Assembly: GCA_959018045.1 (NCBI GenBank)
Contig: CAUEJN010000030.1
Span: forward strand, 1-11,759
Direction: 5' to 3'
Origin: an uncultured Butyricicoccus sp.
Lineage (GTDB): Bacteria > Bacillota > Clostridia > Oscillospirales > Butyricicoccaceae
DNA: 11,759 bases
This document shows positions 5,539 through 11,759 of this stretch, in pieces (the stretch's first letter is position 1; each line of letters opens with the position of its first letter). A program made the translations under genes and the position numbers. The notes under the pieces are model-generated. The model saw nothing but the letters and a program-made list of their open reading frames with translations, was not told the DNA's origin and made no database searches.

Positions 5539-7353
5539 TTAACCGCGTGCGCGGCCGCGACCGGAACGGGTCTGCGGCTTGCGCTGCACTTTGCCCTGCT
5601 TTTTAGCGCGGGACTGTGCCGAAGTGCCCGAAGACTGGAAGGCGCGGCGCTCGGCCAGCTTGGCCTCGACCTTGGCGCGGATACGAGCCGCCGTGCTCGG
5701 CGCCAGCGGACGGCCAGAAGGCGGGGTCATCACGTCCACGCGGGTCTCGACGTCCTCGCGTCGGCCGCGGCGATTGCCGCCCTTGCGCGACGACTGGTGC
5801 ATGGTGGTGATGTTCTCGTAAGCGGGCTCGATGATCGGACGGCCGCCGCGTCCAGCGCTCTTGCGGCGCGGGGGAGCGGTCCTGACCACAGCACGGGTGC
5901 TTGTGGGCTCGCGTGCGGGCAGTTCAGCCGGAGCGGTTTTCTTGCGTGTATTGGCGGCAGACAGGGTGGTGGTACGCTTCTTGCCGCGTGTGTTTGCCGG
6001 CTGCTTTTTTGGTGCAGGCTGAGGCGCTGCCTTCTGAGCCGGCTTTGCGCTCTCATTCTTGCGTCCCTGCTGGCGCGGTTCTGCCTTGACCGGTGCCGGC
6101 TCGGCAGATTTCTTCTTGCCGCGGCGGTTGTTGGACTTTGCCTTTTTGTCCTGCTTTGCAGGCTTCTCGGGCGGCAGCGTGGGGTCGTGACGCACATAGC
6201 GTGCAGCCGTCTGTGCCTCGGCAATCTCGATGTCTGCGGGCGGCTCGAGTGCGGGAATAGCGACGCGGGTCAGTTCCTCGATGTCCTTGAGGTAGGGCAG
6301 CTCGGACGGGTCACAGAACGACAGCGCGGTGCCCTCCTGACCGGCACGGCCGGTACGGCCAATGCGGTGCACGTAGGTCTCGGGCACGTTGGGCAGGTCG
6401 AAGTTGATGACCAGCGGCAGATCGTTAATGTCAATGCCGCGTGCGGCGATGTCGGTTGCAACCAGAACCGGGATCTTGTAGTCCTTGAACTGCTTGAGCG
6501 CGTTCTGACGGGCGTTCTGCGACTTGTCGCCATGGATGGACTTGGCTGCGATACCCGCGCGGGACAGGTCACGCGCGACGCGGTCGGCACCGTGCTTGGT
6601 GCGGGTAAAGACCAGCGTCTGGGGCAGCGAGCGCTCTTCGAGCACGGCGCGCAGCAGGTCACGCTTGGCCTTTTTGTCGGCGAAGTATACGCCCTGCTCG
6701 ATCAGCTCGACCGGGGTTGCAGCCGGAACGATGGATACATGGCGCGGCTTGTGCAGCATGTTGTTCGCCAGCTCGGCGATCTCCTCGGGCATGGTAGCCG
6801 AGAACAGCAGGGTCTGACGCTTCTTGGGCAGGAACTTCAAAATACGCTTGACATCGTTGATAAAGCCCATGTCCAGCATGCGGTCGGCCTCGTCCAGGAC
6901 AAAGCACTCGACCGCGCTGATGTCGACCAGCTTCTGACCCATCAGGTCCCACAGACGGCCAGGGGTTGCGACCAGAATGTCGGCGCCGTTCTGAATGGCT
7001 TCGACCTGCGGATTCTGGGACACACCGCCAAAGATGACCGCCGAAATACGGCCGAGATAGCGGCCATACTGGCACAGATTCTCGTAAATCTGTAACGCAA
7101 GCTCGCGGGTCGGGGTCAGGATCAGACCGCGCACCGGACGCGCTTCGCCCTCCTGTGGGCGACCCATGCGCTGCAACATGGGGATGGAAAACGCAGCGGT
7201 CTTGCCCGTTCCGGTCTGCGCACAGCCCAAAAGGTCGTGCCCTTCCAGAACGATCGGGATGGCCTTTTCCTGGATCGGGGTCGGCTGGTCGTAACCGATC
7301 TCACGGATGGCCTTCAAGATCGCTTCATCGATCTTTAAATCTTGAAATCTCAT
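5539..7353 (-). CDS. DEAD-box RNA helicase with long basic tail
   Basis: A 604-residue cytoplasmic ATP-dependent RNA helicase. The core (1-370) has all the expected motifs: Q motif near 4-28 with F3 and PTPIQ (24-28), Walker A AQTGTGKT (45-52), PTRELALQ (81-88), TPGRL (130-134), DEAD (154-157), SAT (185-187), ATDIAARGID (299-308) and HRIGRTGRAG (329-338). The core resembles RhlE/CshA-type helicases used in ribosome assembly, mRNA decay and cold adaptation; which one is not decided. From about 395 to 604 the protein is low-complexity and rich in Lys, Arg, Pro and Ala, ending in RSGRGRARG; it is probably disordered and RNA-binding. The start at 7353 follows AGGAG closely; an earlier in-frame ATG 45 bases upstream lacks support. 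Confidence 0.94.
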   Translation of the reverse strand: MRFQDLKIDEAILKAIREIGYDQPTPIQEKAIPIVLEGHDLLGCAQTGTGKTAAFSIPMLQRMGRPQEGEARPVRGLILTPTRELALQIYENLCQYGRYLGRISAVIFGGVSQNPQVEAIQNGADILVATPGRLWDLMGQKLVDISAVECFVLDEADRMLDMGFINDVKRILKFLPKKRQTLLFSATMPEEIAELANNMLHKPRHVSIVPAATPVELIEQGVYFADKKAKRDLLRAVLEERSLPQTLVFTRTKHGADRVARDLSRAGIAAKSIHGDKSQNARQNALKQFKDYKIPVLVATDIAARGIDINDLPLVINFDLPNVPETYVHRIGRTGRAGQEGTALSFCDPSELPYLKDIEELTRVAIPALEPPADIEIAEAQTAARYVRHDPTLPPEKPAKQDKKAKSNNRRGKKKSAEPAPVKAEPRQQGRKNESAKPAQKAAPQPAPKKQPANTRGKKRTTTLSAANTRKKTAPAELPAREPTSTRAVVRTAPPRRKSAGRGGRPIIEPAYENITTMHQSSRKGGNRRGRREDVETRVDVMTPPSGRPLAPSTAARIRAKVEAKLAERRAFQSSGTSAQSRAKKQGKVQRKPQTRSGRGRARG

Positions 7354-7371
7354 GGATACTCCTATCATAAA

Positions 7372-7387
7372 TGCCGGATTTCCGGCA
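7372..7387. promoter_or_regulatory. Hairpin just upstream of the helicase ribosome site
   Basis: TGCCGGA (7372-7378) and TCCGGCA (7381-7387) form a GC-rich 7-bp inverted repeat. On the minus strand it lies in the helicase leader, about 10 bases before the ribosome site. On the plus strand it is followed by GTTTTT and could block transcription reading rightwards out of the helicase region. I could not find a convincing helicase promoter; a weak TTGCTG -35 lies near 7422-7417. Confidence 0.4.
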
Positions 7388-7435
7388 GTTTTTAACAAAA
7401 TTATGGATATTCACAGCAAATTGCCCTTGGCTAAC

Positions 7436-7465
7436 TTGTAAAACGCAGGTCAGCTGTGATATAAT
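7436..7465 (+). promoter_or_regulatory. Promoter of the ArsP_2-family transporter
   Basis: TTGTAA (7436-7441), an 18-bp spacer and a consensus TATAAT (7460-7465), with an extended -10 TG at 7457-7458. The leader to the start at 7529 is about 57 nt, too short for a metal riboswitch of the yybP-ykoY type. Confidence 0.72.
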
Positions 7466-7528
7466 AAAAAAATATATGGAAAGAATCCAAAGTGATGGAA
7501 CTTAGATTGTGAGGTGGAATGAAAACAC

Positions 7529-8383
7529 ATGCTACATGCACTAGAACATGCCTTTGAGCATACGCTGACCGATGTTGTACAGGCCATTCCCATCCTGATT
7601 GTGGTCTACGCGCTGCTTTACTGGATCGAAAACCGTCTGCGCTCGACACCGGCGCTGCTCGAGAAATCAGCCGAGTTCGGTCCGGTGGTCGGCGCGCTGG
7701 CCGGACTTGTCCCGCAGTGCGGTTTTTCTGCAGCGGCTGCCGCGCTGTTTTCCGACGGTTATCTGGCTCCGGCAACCCTAGTCGCGGTCTTTCTGGCGAC
7801 ATCGGATGAGGCGCTGCCCATCCTGCTCTCTGAGGGTGCATCGGGTACCGAGATTGCCATTCTGTTTGGCTCTAAATTCGTACTTGCCGTCGTTGGCGGC
7901 TATGTGCTGCGCTTTGTGTGGGGACGGCAGAAGAACCAGAATTACGAGATCGAGCTCGATATGGGAGACGGCTGCGGCTGTGGCTGCGACCATGGCCCGA
8001 TTCGCGGCATCCTCGGACGCGCGCTTGAGACGACCATTCTGCTTTTGGTGATTACCTTTGTTCTTGAGTTTGCCATTCATGGCATTGGAACCGACCGCCT
8101 GGCAACGCTGATGCTCAAGGACAGTGTATTCCAGCCCATCATCTGCGCGATCATCGGCCTGATTCCGAGCTGTGCGGTGTCGGTTGTACTGACCCAGCTG
8201 TACACGACCGGTGTCCTCGGCATGGGCAGCCTGATTGCCGGTCTGTCGACCGGTGCAGGATTTGGCTATATGATTCTGTTCGGCAACGAGAATGGACGCA
8301 GACACGCGCGCAAGATCATCTTTGCCACGCTGGTATTTGCCATCGCAGGGGGACTCGTCGGACATTTCATCTTCCCGTTATAA
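7529..8383 (+). CDS. ArsP_2-family transporter (putative manganese or arsenic efflux)
   Basis: A 284-residue polytopic membrane protein of the family annotated variously as 'putative manganese transporter' or 'arsenic efflux protein' (ArsP_2, formerly DUF2899). The two halves repeat each other: GLVPQCGFSAA (59-69) in the first and GLIPSCAVS (210-218) in the second, each inside hydrophobic helices. A soluble loop between the halves (131-160) carries GDGCGCGCDHG (147-157), four metal-binding candidates: C149, C151, C153 and H155. H3, H7 and H11 at the N-terminus are further candidates. The substrate is uncertain. The start is the first ATG after an in-frame TGA at 7520; AGGTGG is about 11 bases upstream, a long spacing. 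It has its own promoter and terminator. Confidence 0.84.
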   Translation: MLHALEHAFEHTLTDVVQAIPILIVVYALLYWIENRLRSTPALLEKSAEFGPVVGALAGLVPQCGFSAAAAALFSDGYLAPATLVAVFLATSDEALPILLSEGASGTEIAILFGSKFVLAVVGGYVLRFVWGRQKNQNYEIELDMGDGCGCGCDHGPIRGILGRALETTILLLVITFVLEFAIHGIGTDRLATLMLKDSVFQPIICAIIGLIPSCAVSVVLTQLYTTGVLGMGSLIAGLSTGAGFGYMILFGNENGRRHARKIIFATLVFAIAGGLVGHFIFPL

Positions 8384-8416
8384 AAAACATACCGCGCAGG
8401 ATCGTGAAGCAAGGGT

Positions 8417-8445
8417 GGGACGGCTTACGCCGTCCCTGTTTTTTT
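8417..8445 (+). terminator. Terminator of the ArsP_2-family transporter
   Basis: A perfect 8-bp GC-rich stem (GGGACGGC 8417-8424, GCCGTCCC 8429-8436) with a TTAC loop, followed by TG and seven T (8439-8445). It faces the converging CpXC gene, but on that strand no U-run follows the hairpin, so it acts mainly on the plus strand. Confidence 0.92.
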
Positions 8446-8449
8446 GCCT

Positions 8450-9064
8450 TTATTCGGCGTGCAGCAGCTCGAGTGCCTCTGCCGCCCATTCGGTGTCAAT
8501 CTTGACAAAGTCGCGCGGGGTGTACAGGCGCTCGGTCACGTCCTGCAAAATGCGCTGGTAGGTCAGTCCGGGCATGGCGATGTACTGCTCTGCGCCGTCG
8601 GACAGTACCGCTGCAAAGCGAAACTCTGCCGTGCGCTCGTCGAGGTCGTGGAAGACCAGCTCGACGACGTCCAGATCGTGCTGGAGCTGTAAGAACAGGA
8701 TGAATTTCATCAGTTCGACCGCGCGATCGTCCAGACCGCGCTCCAGAATGTTGATCTTTTCGCGGAAGGTGTTGAGATCGTCCACATAGCGAAGGGTATA
8801 GCCTGCGAGCGGGTCGAACTTGCCGGTCTCGGGCTTTTTGCCGTCGGGCGCGAGCCAGACCATGAACTGACCGGAAATATCGTGATACAGACAGGGGTCT
8901 TCGACCAGCATGGTGGTGCCGCAGTTGGGGCACTTCCAGCGGAAGAGAGATAAGTCCTGTACTTTTTTGCGCACCGACGGGTCACGGTCGGGGCTGATGC
9001 GGGTCAGCGGAGTGCGTGTGCACTCCTGCTTGCAGTGCGGACATTCAATGACCGCTTTTGCCAT
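8450..9064 (-). CDS. CpXC domain protein
   Basis: A 204-residue soluble protein with two Cys pairs, CPHC (8-11) and CPNCG (45-49), which form a zinc-ribbon-like site typical of the CpXC family. The middle (about 60-110) has a mixed strand pattern and 110-140 is helical. The function of the family is not established. A perfectly placed AAAGGAGG lies 7 bases before the start at 9064 and directly abuts the stop codon of the ABC-F gene, 14 bp upstream. The two genes are therefore almost certainly on one message, with this one second. In-frame codons upstream of 9064 lie inside the ABC-F gene and are rejected. Confidence 0.82.
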   Translation of the reverse strand: MAKAVIECPHCKQECTRTPLTRISPDRDPSVRKKVQDLSLFRWKCPNCGTTMLVEDPCLYHDISGQFMVWLAPDGKKPETGKFDPLAGYTLRYVDDLNTFREKINILERGLDDRAVELMKFILFLQLQHDLDVVELVFHDLDERTAEFRFAAVLSDGAEQYIAMPGLTYQRILQDVTERLYTPRDFVKIDTEWAAEALELLHAE

Positions 9065-9078
9065 AAGGATGCCTCCTT

Positions 9079-10686
9079 TTATGCACGCTTCTGGTACTGG
9101 GAACGGAACTCCAGGAACTCGTCGTAGGTGCATTCCTTGTCCAGTACGCCGTCCTCGCGCAGTTCAATGATGCGGTTGGCGATGGTGTTCATAAACTCAT
9201 GGTCGTGGGTGGCGAGCAGGACGTTGCCCTTGAAGTCTGCGACACCGTTGTTGACCGCGGTGATGGATTCCAGATCCAGGTGGTTGGTGGGCTGGTCGAT
9301 GACCAGAACGTTGGAGCCGAAGAGCATCATGCGCGAGAGCATCATGCGCACCTTCTCACCACCGGACAGAACGTTGACGGGCTTGTACACATCGTTGCCC
9401 GAGAACAGCATACGACCGAGGAAGCCGCGCAGGGTGGACTCCAGGGTGTCCTTGGAGTAGGGAGCCAGCCAGTCGAGCATGTTCTCGGTGTGGCCGTTGA
9501 AGAACTCCGAGTTGTCCTTGGGGAAGTAGGACTGGGAGGTGGAAACGCCCCACTTGAACGTACCCTCGTCGGGCTCCATTTCGCCCATGAGGATCTGGAA
9601 AAGGGTGGTCATGGCAAGCTCGTTTTCCGAGATAAAGCCGATCTTATCGCCCTTGCGCACGATGAAAGATACGTCGTTCAGTACCTTTACGCCGTCGATG
9701 GTCTTGGAAATACCCTTGACCTCCAGAATGTCCTTGCCGGCCTCGCGATCCATGGTGAAACCAACCCAGGGATAGCGGCGGGAGGAAGCGGGCAGCTCCT
9801 CAACGGTCAGCTTTTCGATCAGCTTCTTACGGCTGGTCGCCTGACGGGACTTGGACTTGTTGGCCGAGAAGCGTTGGATGAAGTTTTGCAGTTCCTTAAT
9901 CTTTTCCTCGTTCTTGCGGTTCTGATCGCGGATCATGCGCTGAACCATCTGAGAGGACTCGTACCAGAACTCGTAGTTACCGACATAGATCTGTACCTTG
10001 CCGTAGTCGATATCAACGATGTGGGTACAAACGTTGTTCAGGAAGTGACGGTCATGCGAAACGACAATGACCGTGCCCTCAAAGTCGAGCAGGAAGTCTT
10101 CCAGCCAGTGAATTGCATCGACGTCCAGATGGTTGGTGGGCTCGTCGAGCAGCAGAATGTCGGGATGACCGAACAGCGCCTGTGCAAGCAGAACCTTGAC
10201 CTTTTCCGAGTCCTGCAGGGTGCGCAGGGGACGATAAAGCACTTCTGCGGAGTTCAGACCCAGACCCTCGAGCAGCTGGCTTGCCTCGGTGTCAGCGTTC
10301 CAGCCGTCCATCTCGGCAAACTCGGCCTCGAGCTCAGCGGCACGGTTGCCGTCCTCCTCGGTGAAGGGATCGTGGGAGTAAATCTCGTCCTTTTCCTGCA
10401 TGATCTGATACAGGCGCGGATTGCCCTGGATGATGGTGTCCAGAACGGTGAAATCGTCGTACGCGAAGTGATCCTGCTTGAGCACGGACATACGTGTACC
10501 GGGTTTGATGGAAACATCGCCCGTCGTCGAGTCCAGCTCGCCCGACAGGATTTTCAGGAAGGTGGACTTGCCTGCGCCGTTTGCGCCGATGACGCCGTAG
10601 CAGTTGCCCTCGGTGAATTTGACGTTGACTTCTTTGAACAGCGGTTCGCCGCTGAAGTTCAAGCTGACATTGGATACGGTAATCAT
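9079..10686 (-). CDS. ABC-F family ATPase (YbiT-like)
   Basis: A 535-residue cytoplasmic protein with two ATPase domains and no membrane segment, the ABC-F arrangement of factors that bind the ribosomal E site. Domain 1 (1-240) has Walker A GANGAGKST (34-42), Walker B LLLDEPTNHLD (178-188) and a degenerate signature LQDSEK (157-162). A charged helical linker (about 245-320) is the tRNA-interaction region. Domain 2 has a degenerate Walker A (GFISENELAMTT, 350-361, no Lys), an intact signature LSGGEK (440-445) and Walker B with Gln in place of the catalytic Glu (IDQPTNHLD, 463-471). So one composite ATP site is complete and the other is not. It could be a translation factor or an antibiotic-protection protein; general translation is more likely. 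GGAGG lies about 5 bases before the start. Confidence 0.93.
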   Translation of the reverse strand: MITVSNVSLNFSGEPLFKEVNVKFTEGNCYGVIGANGAGKSTFLKILSGELDSTTGDVSIKPGTRMSVLKQDHFAYDDFTVLDTIIQGNPRLYQIMQEKDEIYSHDPFTEEDGNRAAELEAEFAEMDGWNADTEASQLLEGLGLNSAEVLYRPLRTLQDSEKVKVLLAQALFGHPDILLLDEPTNHLDVDAIHWLEDFLLDFEGTVIVVSHDRHFLNNVCTHIVDIDYGKVQIYVGNYEFWYESSQMVQRMIRDQNRKNEEKIKELQNFIQRFSANKSKSRQATSRKKLIEKLTVEELPASSRRYPWVGFTMDREAGKDILEVKGISKTIDGVKVLNDVSFIVRKGDKIGFISENELAMTTLFQILMGEMEPDEGTFKWGVSTSQSYFPKDNSEFFNGHTENMLDWLAPYSKDTLESTLRGFLGRMLFSGNDVYKPVNVLSGGEKVRMMLSRMMLFGSNVLVIDQPTNHLDLESITAVNNGVADFKGNVLLATHDHEFMNTIANRIIELREDGVLDKECTYDEFLEFRSQYQKRA

Positions 10687-10722
10687 AGTTCCTCCAAATC
10701 ACATTATTACGAATCAAGGTAT

Positions 10723-10731
10723 ATTATATCA
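10723..10731 (-). promoter_or_regulatory. Extended -10 promoter of the ABC-F gene
   Basis: The minus strand reads TGATATAAT (10731-10723), a consensus -10 with the extended TG. No good -35 is found 16-18 bp upstream. The leader to the start at 10686 is about 30 nt. Confidence 0.55.
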
Positions 10732-10789
10732 TGTTTTCGTGCGCAGCACCAGAGATTTTGCCCCTTTCCGTAATTTTGTGCACCTTGGC

Positions 10790-10818
10790 TTGAAATCCGA
10801 TACCCGGCGGGCTATACT
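10790..10818 (+). promoter_or_regulatory. Promoter of the nitroreductase-Sir2 operon
   Basis: TTGAAA (10790-10795), an exact 17-bp spacer and TATACT (10813-10818) on the plus strand. Transcription should start near 10825, leaving a leader of about 29 nt that contains AGGAGG at 10841-10846. This intact control region argues that the nitroreductase gene is, or until recently was, expressed. Confidence 0.78.
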
Positions 10819-10853
10819 GTATTTATTACCACATGAATTTAGGAGGTTTATCG

Positions 10854-11375
10854 ATGAACGAAGTTCTTTCCGCCATCCACGCACGCCGTTCCACCCGTGC
10901 GTTTACTTCCCAGCAGGTCAGCCGTGAAGACCTCGAGACCATTCTGGAAGCCGGCCTGTGGGCACCGACCGGTATGGGCAAGCAGCTTTGGCATTTTTCG
11001 GCCATCCGCAACGCGGACAAGTGCCTGGAACTGGCGCGTGCAGTCGCAGAGGCTGATAACCGCGGCCCGGCGTATAATTTCTACGGTGCACCCTGTCATA
11101 TTATCGTGTCCTACAAGCGCGACGAGATTCACGCATTCCCGGACGGCTCGGCGGCCATTCAGACCATGCTGGTCGCAACCCAATCGCTCGGACTGGTAAC
11201 TTGATGGCTTGACCATCTGCGCCCGCTGACCCACGACCCGACCATCCCGCCGCACCTGACCCGTTCACGCCTACCTGAGGACTACATCGTTATCGGTTCG
11301 ATCGCACTGGGCTACGCTGCCAAGGAGACCGCTCCGGCACCGCGTAAGGAAAACCTCATCACCATTACCGAATAA
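10854..11375 (+). CDS. Nitroreductase family protein with an in-frame TGA (possible selenocysteine)
   Basis: Read through the TGA, this is a 173-codon FMN-dependent nitroreductase-fold protein, a normal length for the short family members. Visible motifs are RRSTRAF (11-17), the flavin-binding APTGMGKQLWHF (38-49), GAPCHIIVS (78-86) and SLGLVT (111-116), then TGA as codon 117 (11202-11204), then WLDHL, PEDYIVIGSIALGY (141-154) and PRKEN (163-167). Relatives usually have GSCW here, so TGA sits at the Cys position. Without readthrough the product stops at 116 residues and loses the C-terminal part of the fold. The frame, codon use and family motifs continue intact after the TGA. AGGAGG lies 7 bases before the start at 10854; an ATG at 10833 lies upstream of this site. 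It could be a selenoprotein, a nonsense mutant or a sequencing error. Confidence 0.72.
11203..11217 (+). other. Small hairpin overlapping the in-frame TGA
   Basis: GATGG (11203-11207) and CCATC (11213-11217) pair perfectly over a CTTGA loop, and the last two bases of the TGA are in the stem. It is too close to the TGA, and lacks the usual loop GG or GU, to be a standard bacterial SECIS element. It is noted because it is the only clear local fold at the stop. Confidence 0.4.
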
Positions 11376-11408
11376 TTGCATCATCGCACAAAAGGAGGGC
11401 TGCGCCCG

Positions 11409-11759
11409 ATGAACGAGCAGATTGCAACACTCAAGAGCTGGGTTGACCAGTCGGACAATATCGTTTTCTTTGGCGGTGCAGGTGTGAGCACCGAGTCGGG
11501 CATCCCGGATTTCCGCTCGGTAGACGGTCTGTACAACCAGAAATACGACTATCCGCCCGAGACCATCCTGTCGCATACATTTTTCATGGCGCAGACCGAG
11601 GAGTTTTACCGCTTCTATCGCGATAAAATGCTGTGTCTGGACGCGCAGCCTAACGCCGCCCACCGGAAACTCGCCGAGTGGGAACAGCAGGGCAAGCTGC
11701 GTGCGGTCATCACCCAGAACATTGACGGCCTCCACCAGATGGCGGGCAGCCGGAACGTG
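11409..11759 (+). CDS. Sir2-family NAD-dependent protein deacylase (partial, runs off the edge)
   Basis: The first 117 residues of a sirtuin; the gene continues past the right edge. GAGVSTESGIPDFRS (23-37), PNAAH (81-85) and TQNIDGLH (102-109) are the NAD-binding and catalytic-pocket signatures. The segment between them (ETILSHTFFMAQTEEFYRFYRDKM, split around 51-74) resembles the class U bacterial sirtuins such as Thermotoga Sir2. These enzymes remove acyl groups from lysine using NAD and release nicotinamide. The catalytic His and the zinc-binding Cys lie beyond the window, so they are not checked. AAAGGAGGG lies about 10 bases upstream. It starts 33 bp after the nitroreductase stop with no terminator between, so it is probably the second gene of that operon. 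Confidence 0.9.
   Translation, partial: MNEQIATLKSWVDQSDNIVFFGGAGVSTESGIPDFRSVDGLYNQKYDYPPETILSHTFFMAQTEEFYRFYRDKMLCLDAQPNAAHRKLAEWEQQGKLRAVITQNIDGLHQMAGSRNV

Noticed and set aside
5797..7095. Plus-strand open frame (432 codons) opposite the DEAD-box helicase
   Set aside because: Antisense to a helicase with every conserved motif; the Cys/Leu-rich composition is a mirror of the Arg/Ala-rich tail.
7519..7521. ATG at 7519 as the transporter start
   Set aside because: It is in another frame, and the purine-rich ribosome site is only one base away. The frame with family motifs starts at 7529.
7466..7528. Metal riboswitch (yybP-ykoY type) ahead of the ArsP_2 transporter
   Set aside because: The leader is only about 57 nt and AT-rich; there is no room for the aptamer and no matching structure.
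9199..10773. Plus-strand open frame (524 codons) opposite the ABC-F gene
   Set aside because: Composition artefact of the opposite strand; no ribosome site and no family match.
11205..11260. Classical bacterial SECIS stem-loop after the in-frame TGA
   Set aside because: I looked for a stem with a G-containing apical loop 16-37 nt downstream and found none that is convincing. Only the short hairpin on the TGA itself is clear.
11271..11735. Minus-strand open frame opposite the nitroreductase end and the Sir2 gene
   Set aside because: The plus strand carries unmistakable sirtuin motifs; the minus frame shows nothing recognisable.
1..11759. tRNA, rRNA, CRISPR array, insertion sequence or phage signs
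   Set aside because: No tRNA-like cloverleaf, regular spacer-repeat array, transposase or integrase motif was seen in any part of the window.

Overview
The window reads as chromosomal DNA from a moderately GC-rich Firmicute, most likely a gut-type member of the Clostridia (inference). The signs are strong AGGAGG-type ribosome sites close to almost every start, sigma-A style promoters with 17-bp spacers, GC-ending codons inside genes against AT-rich intergenic DNA, and families common in Clostridia: an SdpR/SdpI pair, DUF1836, hemolysin III, a phosphodiester glycosidase, a CpXC protein and an ArsP_2 family transporter. TGA is used as a normal stop at the sdpR-like gene, so the genetic code looks standard. 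I see no tRNA, rRNA, CRISPR array, insertion sequence or prophage gene.

Layout, left to right. Positions 1-213 hold no gene but carry two copies of a 16-bp repeat and several terminator-like hairpins. gdhA (NADP-type glutamate dehydrogenase, minus strand, 214-1560) follows. Its promoter is flanked and overlapped by a perfect 13-bp inverted repeat that looks like an operator. Next is a two-gene minus-strand operon: an ArsR-family repressor (2525-2797) overlapping by ATGA an SdpI-like membrane protein (1875-2528). It is driven by a near-consensus promoter sitting between and within two 26-bp direct repeats spaced 52 bp apart. A DUF1836 regulator (minus, 2937-3461) and a hemolysin III/PAQR membrane protein (plus, 3611-4261) are transcribed divergently from back-to-back promoters. 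A bidirectional terminator at 4281-4310 separates the latter from a minus-strand pair, a DEAD-box RNA helicase with a long basic tail (5539-7353) followed by a membrane-anchored phosphodiester glycosidase (4320-5504).

An ArsP_2-family metal or arsenic transporter (plus, 7529-8383) ends at a strong terminator. A minus-strand pair follows: an ABC-F ATPase (9079-10686) and, 14 bp downstream, a CpXC zinc-ribbon protein (8450-9064). At the right edge, a well-formed promoter and ribosome site drive a nitroreductase (10854-11375) followed after 33 bp by a Sir2-family NAD-dependent deacylase (11409 to the edge).

The most unusual point is the nitroreductase. Its reading frame is broken by one in-frame TGA at 11202-11204, exactly where relatives usually have the Cys of a G-S-C-W motif, and the coding sequence continues intact for 56 more codons. 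It may be a selenoprotein, a nonsense mutant or a sequencing error. No classical SECIS hairpin could be found by eye, so the question stays open. Other points worth a second look are the two operator-like repeat systems (gdhA and sdpR-like), and an ABC-F protein whose degenerate motifs all map to one of its two ATP sites.
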